Shown: piece after piece, positions 53,455 through 61,251 of the stretch
Layout: each line of letters starts with the position of its first letter
How positions within the stretch are numbered: the stretch's first letter is position 1
Source of the DNA: Muscardinus avellanarius
Lineage: Eukaryota; Chordata; Mammalia; Rodentia; Gliridae
Assembly (NCBI GenBank): GCA_963383645.1
Contig: OY726567.1
Location: 70,944,997 to 71,008,996 of the forward strand
Direction: 5' to 3'
Length of the DNA stretch: 64,000 nucleotides
Position numbers and translations under genes: made by a program
Notes under the pieces: generated by a model
What the model saw: the letters and a program-made list of their open reading frames with translations, nothing else
The model's database searches: none
What the model was told of the DNA's origin: nothing

Positions 53455-53783
53455 CCCCCCCCCCAATTCTGTCAGAATGTGACTAGGTTCCAGCCGGGTG
53501 CGGTGGCACTCACCTGTAATCCCAGTACTTGGGAAGGCTGAGACCGGAGGATCGTAGGTTCAAGGCCAGTCTCAGCAACTTAGCGAGGACTTGTTTCAAA
53601 ATAAATAAAAGGGCAGGTCGTGTAGCTCAGAGGTAGAATGCCCAGTAACAAAAACAAAACAAATTTTAAAAAGTGACCTGATTCTGAAATAGGGTCTTCG
53701 TGGATATCACTAGTTAAGGATCTCCAGGTGAGCTCAGCCTGGATGTCGGACCCTCATATGACTTGTATCCTTACAAGAGAACA
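53455..53783. mobile_element. Ancient interspersed repeat split by a SINE
   Basis: ATTCTGTCAGAATGTGAC and GTGACCTGATTCTG..AAATAGGGTCTTCGTGGAT..TTGTATCCTTACAAGAG belong to the same old family as 39340-39870, in opposite orientation. A plus-strand B1-dID fills 53490-53655. Confidence 0.6.
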
Positions 53784-54840
53784 AAATTTTTGCCAGGCAC
53801 AGTGGTGCAGGCCTGTGATCCCAGTACTTGGGAGGGTGAGATAGGAGGATTGCAGGTTTGAAGTCAGCCTCAGCAACTTAGTGAAACCCTGTCTCAAAAT
53901 AAAAAATAATCTGGGTGCAGTGGCGTAGACCTGTGATCCCAGTACTTGGGAGGCTGAGGCAGAAGGGTCACAAGTTGGAGGCCTTGACCATTTAGCAAGA
54001 TCCTATTTCAGAATTTAAAAATAAATAAAAAGGGTAGCCGGGCGTGGTGGCGCAAGCTTATAATCCCCGAGCTTGGGAGGCTGAGACAGGAGGATCGCGC
54101 AGATTCGAAGCCAGCCACGCTGGTTTAAGAGACCCTGTTTCCAAATAAAATATAAAATAGGTCTGGGAGTATAGCCCGGAAGTAGAAGGCCCCTGAGTTC
54201 CATTCCCAGTACCACAAGAAAAGAAAAGAAAAGAAAAGAAAAGAAAAAAATAAAAAGGGTAGGAGTATAGCTCAGAGGCAGACTGCTCCTGGGCTCAATC
54301 CCAGTACCAAAAGAAATATTTAAAAAATAATAAAATAGCCGGGCATTGTGGCACACGCTTATAATCCCAGCATTTGGGAGGCTGAAACCGGAGGATCGCA
54401 GTTCACGAACAGCCTCCGCAACTCAATGAGACCTTGTTTAAAAATAAAGAATAAAAAATAGGCCGGGCCTGGTGGCGCACACTTGTAATCCCCGCGCTTG
54501 GGAGGCGGAGACAGGAGGATCGTGCAGGTTCGAAGCCAGCCTCAGCTGGCTTAAGAGACCCTGCTTCCAAGTAAAAATACAAAATAGGTCTGGGAGTGTA
54601 GCCCGGAGGTAGAAGGGTTTCCAGGAACCCCAGTACCACCAAAATATAATAATAAAAAAATAAAAGAATAAAAAATAGGGCTGAGGGTGTAGCTCGGAGG
54701 TAGAATGCCCCTGGGTTCCACTCCCAGTACTGCAAATAAATAAATATAAATGATAAAATAATAAAATAAAAAGGACGGGGTGGGATGGGGGCAGTGTGGC
54801 TCCAAGGTAGAACACCCCTGGGTTCAATCTCCAGTCAAAT
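53784..54840 (+). mobile_element. Dense plus-strand SINE cluster
   Basis: B1 or B1-dID copies start at about 53793, 53907, 54034, 54336 and 54461, with ID halves at 54255, 54675 and 54780. An (AAAAG)n tract lies at 54218-54250. Confidence 0.86.
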
Positions 54841-55049
54841 AAAAAAACAGATAGGAAATGGAAGAGGATGGGGACAGCGCTCACCCGTGAGGACATGTGT
54901 GGGACACCAGGTGGACCCCCCAAAGTGGCAAATAGGATCTCAGCGAGCCACCGCCACGAGGCAGGGTCGCCCCAACCAGCACCAGCCAGAAGCCCAAGGG
55001 CCATATGCATCATTCAGAATTAATTTTCTAGTAGGTATATTAAAATAAT

Positions 55050-55515
55050 AAGCGGGGCATAGTAGCACACACCTGTGATCCCAATACTTGGGTGGTCGAG
55101 ACAAGAGGATCACGATTACAGCCTCAGCAGTGTAGCAATACCCTCAGCAGCCTAAGGAGACCCTGTTTGAAAGTATAAAATAGGGCTAAGGGTGTAGCCT
55201 GGAGGTAGAATGTCCCTGGGTTCAATTTCCAGTAACACACACACACACACAAATAATAATAATGATAATAATAATGATAATAATAATGGAGGAGGAAGGA
55301 AGGAAGGGAAAGAGATCCATTTTCTCATGGTAGTGGGGATTGAACCCAGGGGCATTCTACCTCTGAGTTTCACCTCCGACCCTTTTTATTACTTTTTAGT
55401 CTGGCACAAGGCCTCGCTAGGTTGCGGAGGCTGGCCTCAAGCCTGTGAGATTCCTGTCTCAGCCTCCCAAATATTGGGATCACAGGCGCGTGCCTCCACC
55501 GCCACGCCCCGCTCT
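55050..55515. mobile_element. Plus- and minus-strand SINEs around (CA)n/(AAT)n
   Basis: A plus copy 55050-55234, (CA)n and AATAATG repeats 55235-55290, a GGAA stretch and a minus copy 55325-55515. Positions 54841-55049 hold no feature. Confidence 0.85.
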
Positions 55516-55944
55516 TGGCACTGTTTGGAAGTCCGTGTGCCCTACGCTTCTGGCCATGTTTCAGGTGCCCCTCAGCCACCTGGACAGCGGGGGCAGCGGC
55601 CGCGTGCGGCTGGGCATTAGAGAGCATTTTCTCATCAACAGTCGTTAACCTGGGTGTCCCCTTCATCTGTCGCACCTCAGAAGCCCAGCCAACCGCCCTC
55701 ACTGCCAGCGCCGGGCTTTGCGGGAACTCGGAGCCCAAGAAGAAAGTCTCCACCTCCGAGCTGGCCCAGCAGGCCCTGGTCTCTGTCCTACACACCTTCC
55801 GTGGCCACTTGCTTTTTACCACTGGGGCCCAGACTGGTCCCTGTCCCTAGACTGATACAGGGCTCTGCCCCCGGCACTCCTGGGCCTCACAGCCAATCCC
55901 TCCCCACGCCGTCACTCCCAGCTCTGGCCGGTCTTCAGTATTCA
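55516..55944. other. Unique stretch
   Basis: No gene or repeat recognised. Confidence 0.45.
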
Positions 55945-56360
55945 GGGCACACACCTGGAATCCCAGTGCTTGGGAGGCTGAGACAGGAGGATCGCAGGTT
56001 CGAGGACCGCCACAGCATCTTAGCAAGCAACTTAGCCAGACCCTGTTTTATTTTTATTTATTTTTTTATTTTTTTGCAGGTCTGGAATGGAACCCAGTGT
56101 CATTCAACCTCTGAGTTACAGCCCCTGCCCTATTTTTTATTCTTTATTTTGAAACCGGGTCTCACTGAGTTGCCGAGGGCCTCACTAAGTAGCTGAGGCT
56201 GTCCGCGAACGGCGATCCTCCGGTCTCAGCCTCCCAAATGCTGGGATTACAAGCGTGCGCCACCACGCCCGGCTCAGACCCTGTTTTAAAATAAAAAACA
56301 AAAAGGATTGGGAATGTAGCTCAGAGATAGAAAGCCCCTGGGTTCAATCCCCAGTACCAA
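55945..56360 (+). mobile_element. Plus-strand SINE split by a minus-strand SINE
   Basis: The host SINE covers 55945-56050 and 56275-56360. A complete antisense copy lies between (56051-56274). The 14-bp duplication CAGACCCTGTTTTA at 56037-56050 and 56275-56288 proves the insertion. Confidence 0.93.
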
Positions 56361-56364
56361 AAAA

Positions 56365-56612
56365 GTGTCACTTTTTGTGAGTGTGTGTGTGTGTTTCTGG
56401 GGGTGGAACCCAGGGGCTTTTCTACCTCCAGGCTATACTCCCAGACCTATTTTATATATTTTTATTTGGAAACAGGGTCTCATTAAGTTACTGAGAGCCT
56501 CACTAAGTAGCTGAGGCTGGCTTCGAACCTGCGCGATCCTCCCGTCTCAGCCTCCCAAGCGCGGGGATTACAAGAGTGCGCCACCACGCCTGGCTAAAGC
56601 GTCACTTTTTAA
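56365..56612 (-). mobile_element. Minus-strand B1-dID SINE
   Basis: Complete antisense copy flanked by GTGTCACTTTTT and GCGTCACTTTTT, a near-perfect duplication. Confidence 0.88.
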
Positions 56613-56689
56613 AACATCAACACACACCAAAATTGCCGCCCGCCCCTCAAACCCCAGCCCCAGCCGCCCCCCGCCTGATGCTCCCTCTC

Positions 56690-57045
56690 ACAAATCCAAT
56701 CACCCCTTTCTGAAAAGTTCTCCCTCATAAATAAATGAGACTAGAAATGGCCCATATGGACATACAATGTTGTTAAAACCACTGATTAAGTTTTACACAA
56801 CCGTGTGAGAGCAAACGAAAAGGGTTTGGCTTTTTAATTTAAGAAAAGAGGAATATGATATAATTTCAATTTGTGATAAGATGTCCTCGATATTGCCGTT
56901 TCAATTGGATCACATCCTAATGTACTTTATAAAGTGTCAGGCCAGCCGCAGATTAAGGTGTGTGCGTGCGATATTCCTTATTAACAATTTAATGGGCCTG
57001 CGTTCGCTCTATCTGTCTTCATCAGCGTTTCCAGCCCGCCTGGGA
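56690..57045. promoter_or_regulatory. Candidate conserved non-coding element 10
   Basis: Unique AT-rich block: CACTGATTAAGTTTTAC, CTTTTTAATTTAAG, CAATTTGTGATAAG, TTTCAATTGGATCAC, GCAGATTAAGG and CTTATTAACAATTTAATGGG. It lies about 3 kb beyond the MICALL2 stop codon. Confidence 0.5.
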
Positions 57046-57667
57046 GACCTCGTTAGTGAGGAACCCCAACTCCAGCCCGGGACAGGAGGGCTGGGATTCA
57101 TCAGTGCCCACCAGCCTGAGGGCGGACACCTAGGTGGACCGGTGGACAGATGGGCTCCCAGCACCTGCGGCAGCCACCTGGTCAAAGGCCTCTGCAGCCA
57201 GGGGAGAGCTGGGCAAGCGGGAGCCGCGGCAGCCTCGGGGAGGGAGGCGCCCCTGGCAAGAAGGGCCGGGCCCCTGTTCTCTCGCTGCCCCGTTCCAGCC
57301 GTGGGGTTAGAGGTCTGTGGGAGTGGGGGTGGCCACCCAGAGTTTGCACTCACCCCCCCACCTCAGTCCAGGGCCCCAGAGCCCTGTGAGCAAAGCCCCC
57401 GATGCCCCTCCAAAGCTGTGCACACACCTCGGCCCAAGGGAGTGTGGACAAGCGCCTGCTTCGGCTCGGGCTGGACCCTGCTGCAGGCTCCACAGAGGCT
57501 GCGGGCTGGTATCCCGGGCCCCGCGTGTGACCCCAGGAGCTCCCCCAAGGGACCTCCGGCCCTCCTCCTCGGCCTGTCTTAAGTCGGAGTCCCCCAGCAA
57601 GCGGGAGACCGGTCAGGGTTCAAGCAGCATCTGTACTGGCGCCAGCGGTTGCGTTGCTCTCCCGCGC
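57046..57667. other. Unique GC-rich stretch
   Basis: A 233-codon plus-strand ORF (56881-57582) begins inside the AT-rich block and has no family resemblance. Confidence 0.45.
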
Positions 57668-57835
57668 CCCTTTGTGTGGTACGGGGGATGGACCCAGAGA
57701 CTGGGCCACTTCCCAGCCCTTTCCATTTTGAAAGAGGGTCCCAATAAGTTGCTGAGGGCCTCCTGTTGGAGGCCGGCCTCCTATCTCTGCCTCCTGAGTA
57801 CTGGGATTATCAGCGTGTACCACCAAACCTAGCTG
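57668..57835 (-). mobile_element. Minus-strand B1-dID SINE
   Basis: Diverged antisense ID plus B1. Confidence 0.8.
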
Positions 57836-57839
57836 CTAC

Positions 57840-58340
57840 CCCTTTTAGAGGGAAGGAGACAGGTGTGAAGGGTAGCCGCAGCCACAGTGCAGACTTTATT
57901 CACTCACACGTTCACTCACTCTACACAAGTCCATCGGGTCCCATCGCGAGCCAGGTGGGGACACAGCTCCGTGACCTCCATAATGTCCCGCTTGGAGAGA
58001 AGGGACACAGACCAGCATCCCAGCCCGGAAGGCGAGCTCCACGGGCTGATGGCGACGGGTGGCGGTGGAGGGCCGGGGCACGGATGCTCCCCGGGGAGGG
58101 CACACCTACGCGGACACCGGAGAGGAGAGCGGGGAGCCAGGGCTCCTGGCGGAGGGGCTGGCACGTGCAAAGGCCGCGGGGCACAGTGGCCAGGGAGCAG
58201 GAGCAGAGGGGGTGAGAGCACTGGGGGCCTGAGGCTGGAGCCCACACCGGGCCCTGTGAGCGCGGCCGCGTGCCCGAGTACATCACACACGAGCGGGGTC
58301 CTAGGCCCTTCTGGGGATAGAAGGGCCGGATACTTTGTGT
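57840..58340. other. GC-rich stretch, possibly an ancient repeat
   Basis: CCAGGTGGGGACACAGCTCCGTG and the following text resemble an old L2-like or MER repeat; not assigned. Confidence 0.35.
57895..57900 (-). terminator. Candidate AATAAA polyadenylation signal, minus strand
   Basis: Canonical hexamer with a downstream TGTGG-type element. It could end a long MICALL2 3' UTR, but the surrounding 57890-58200 resembles an ancient repeat end, so chance is a real alternative. Other minus-strand AATAAA hexamers closer to the stop lie at 59866-59871 and 59917-59922, inside a SINE. Confidence 0.3.
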
Positions 58341-58344
58341 GGCA

Positions 58345-58500
58345 TTGAGATTGAACCCAGAGGCTTTCCACCTCTTCGCTACACGGCCAAACCTATTTTA
58401 TTGTTATTTTGAAACAGGGTCTCAGTAAACTGTTGAGAGTGGCCTCCAGCCTTCAGTCCTCCTATCTCAGCCTCCCAAGTGCTGGCAGTCTAGGCGTGTG
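58345..58500 (-). mobile_element. Minus-strand B1-dID SINE
   Basis: Diverged antisense copy. Confidence 0.8.
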
Positions 58501-59194
58501 TTGCCGTATCAGCTCGGACCCACTGAGCACCCCCTGTGTACACAGGCGGGAGAGGGCGCCCTGGGGTGCCAGCTAGGTGCCTCTGGAGCTTGCAGGCCAC
58601 CTCCCCCCTGAGGTGCAGCCTCCTGCCCTCCTTGGTAGCTACCGGGCTGAGCTGGGGGAGGCAGGGCAGAGCCAGCCCCACTTCTACCCAGAGGCCACCC
58701 CATGGTCCCTCAGCTCTGTCCTGCTCTGCTGGATGGCTGGGTGGACACCTGTCCCTGTCTCCGGAGTCCCAGGGATGCATCCTGGCCACCCGTCCCCACT
58801 GCCACACGGGGCCACACACGTGGGGCCCCAGCAGACAGCAAGCACATCCTCACAGGCTGGTCAGTGCTGGGGGGCCTGGCTCTCCGGATTCCTCTTATCA
58901 AAAACCCAGCCGTGTCCAGCCAGCGCCTGCCTGGCCCCCAAGGCCACTCCCAGGGTCCTTGGGAATAGCCCTGTGGCGGGGGCCAGGTATCAGTGCCCAG
59001 CGCCTCACCTGTGAGAGGCACCACGGAGCTGCGCAGCCTCTGCAGGAGCCAGCCCTCCGGGCCAGGCCGAGCTGCTACAAAGCACTCCTTCCCTCCCCCC
59101 ACCCCAGGAAAGCCCACCACGCCGCCCTTCACCATCGGAGGGCCCAGGGCCCCTCACGGGCATAGGCAAGAGCTGAGAGGTCAGTCCCCAGGTT
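58501..59194. other. Unique GC-rich stretch
   Basis: No gene recognised. Confidence 0.45.
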
Positions 59195-59290
59195 CCAGTC
59201 CCTGGCCTGTGTCCATCATGCTGTGTGGCCTTCAGGGCACTGTATGACCTCTCTGAACTTGAGTTCCCTTATCCAGAAAATGGAGCCGCT
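59195..59290 (+). mobile_element. MIR SINE
   Basis: GTGTGGCCTTCAGGGCA..GACCTCTCTGAACTTGAG..TTATCCAGAAAATGG. Confidence 0.72.
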
Positions 59291-59334
59291 TCAGGGATGC
59301 TGCAGGGTGGCCCCATCCCGGCTGCATGGTGCTC

Positions 59335-59353
59335 TGCCTCCCCCTGGTGGCCA
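59335..59353 (-). promoter_or_regulatory. CTCF-like motif downstream of MICALL2
   Basis: On the minus strand TGGCCACCAGGGGGAGGCA matches the CTCF consensus at 14 of 15 core positions. It lies about 760 bp past the MICALL2 stop codon. Confidence 0.55.
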
Positions 59354-59807
59354 AGAGGCCACACTGCCGTGGGCTCCCTGGTGGGGCAGGCCTGGGGCCT
59401 GACATTAGGGGGCCTGAGGTCTCAGGGGGACCCACAGGCTCAGCTGCAAAGTCAGACTGTCCACCCAGACCCCCGCAGGTCTGTTCTAACACAGAGTCCC
59501 CAGCGCCCAAGGAGTGAGGCCACACAGGCACACCTGGCTAAGGCCCTGCCGCCCCAGTCCGGCCCCCACTGGGCATCGGCAAGCTCCCAGACCACGACCC
59601 CTCTGCGAGGCCAAGAAGAAGCAACGCACTCCTCCAGGAGCCCAGGCCTGGCCCAGAGAGGGTCAGCATGTGACCCAAGGCCACAGAGCACATGCCCACC
59701 AGGCGCAGAGCTGGAGCCGGGCAGGCACCGCAAGCCAGGTGTGGGCCCCCCCCCCCATACACACACAGGAGACACGGGGCCGCAGGCAGCAAGGGTCAGT
59801 TGTTGTT

Positions 59808-60045
59808 TGGTACTGGGGACTGAAGCCAGGGGCATTTTACCTCTGAGCTACACCCCCCAGCCCTGTTTATTGCTTTTCATTTTGTTGTGTTGTGGGGTTT
59901 TTGTAGGTGTGTGGTATTTATTGCTTTTTATTTTGAAACGGGATCTCACTAAGTTGCCGAGGGATCTGCAAAGTTTCAGGAGCTGGCCTCAACCCACGAT
60001 CCTCCTGTTTCAGCCTCCCAAGTGCTGGGATGGCAGGCGTGCGCG
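59808..60045 (-). mobile_element. Minus-strand B1-dID SINE, near MICALL2 stop
   Basis: Lies 70 bp past the stop codon, in the same orientation as the gene, so it is probably part of the 3' UTR. It supplies two AATAAA hexamers. A MIR remnant lies before it near 59640-59720. Confidence 0.82.
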
Positions 60046-60112
60046 GATCCCGAGGAGGGAGGTTCAGGCCCTGTGGCTCCAGCGCCTCCTGCAGGCAGGG
60101 CCTCCCCACCAG

Positions 60113-60192
60113 TCACTTCCCCAGCTCGGGGCTTTTGCTCTTCGTGGACCAAATCTTAGACAGGCGGAACTTGGGCTTCTTCTTCTGGAGGC
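60113..60192 (-). CDS. MICALL2: MICALL2 last coding exon with stop
   Basis: 80 bp; [20 protein letters not shown] then PELGK and TGA (60113-60115). Lysine/serine-rich tail. Acceptor CGCCAG. Confidence 0.93.
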
Positions 60193-61212
60193 CTGGCGGG
60201 GAGGACAAGACGGTGAGTCTGCGCTCGCCACCTCCTGGCCAATCCTTGCAGGAATGTCTTTTCCTTCCACCCGCTGGGGTCCTCTGGGGCCAGCAGGAAG
60301 CTGGAACCCCCAGCCTCAGGGTGCCCATCCTGACCAAGCACCTCCATAAGCTCTGCCGAGGGTCCACACCTCCCCCCACGGTCACCAGACGCTTGGCTTC
60401 CTTGAGCCACTGGACGCCCGCTCTGTGGCGGGAGCTGCCTGTGCTCCGCCAAAGCCGGGCTCTGGGTCTGACTCCGGTCCTCCCTCCCCACACCTCCCTC
60501 CCACGCCGGCCGCAGATACCCAGTTTCTGGATCATTTCCTGCAGCATCTGGTCTTCCTCTTGCTCCCTGGAACAAAAATGGGCGGCTGTGAGGGGTGCAT
60601 GCCCTCAATAGGGCAGGACACGCAGGTCCCTTTTCTCTCCAGGTCTAGCCCCTTAACAGTGACCTGGGCAGCGGGAGCCTGGGCTGACCCAGACCAACAG
60701 AGGGCCGCGCGGAGCCCAGCCTGGCCCACACACGGGGCCTTTGTGGGCCCAACCTGGTCTCATCCAAGACATGAGACCGGAAGGTCTTCAGGGATGGGTG
60801 TGAAGCCGCATGGCCCAGGGCAGCCGCCAGGAGACATGGCTGGCAACTCAAATCTAAAGATACACTGTCAGCCAGGTGTGGCGGCCCACACTTGTAGTCC
60901 CAGCATTCGGGAGGCTGAAACAGGAGGACCGAGGTTCACAGACAGCCTCAGATACTTACTGAGGCCCTCCACAACTCAGTGAGACCCTGTTTCAAAATAA
61001 AGGATAAAAGAGCCGGGCATGGTGGCGCATGCTTGTAATCCCAGTACTTGGGAGGCTGAGACAGGAGGATCGCACAGATTCGAAGCCAGCCTCAGCTACT
61101 TAGTGAGGCTCTCAGCAACTCAGTGAGACCCTGTTTCCAAATAAAGTATAAAATAGGTCTGGGAGTGTAGCCTGGAGGTAGAAAAGCCCCTGGGTTCCAC
61201 CCCTAGTACCAC

Positions 61213-61251
<39 letters not shown>

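Noticed and set aside
56881..57582. 233-codon plus-strand ORF
   Set aside because: Starts inside an AT-rich non-coding island and continues into GC-rich DNA; no recognisable domain.
59225..60349. 374-codon plus-strand ORF
   Set aside because: Runs through MIR and SINE sequence and antisense over the last MICALL2 exon.
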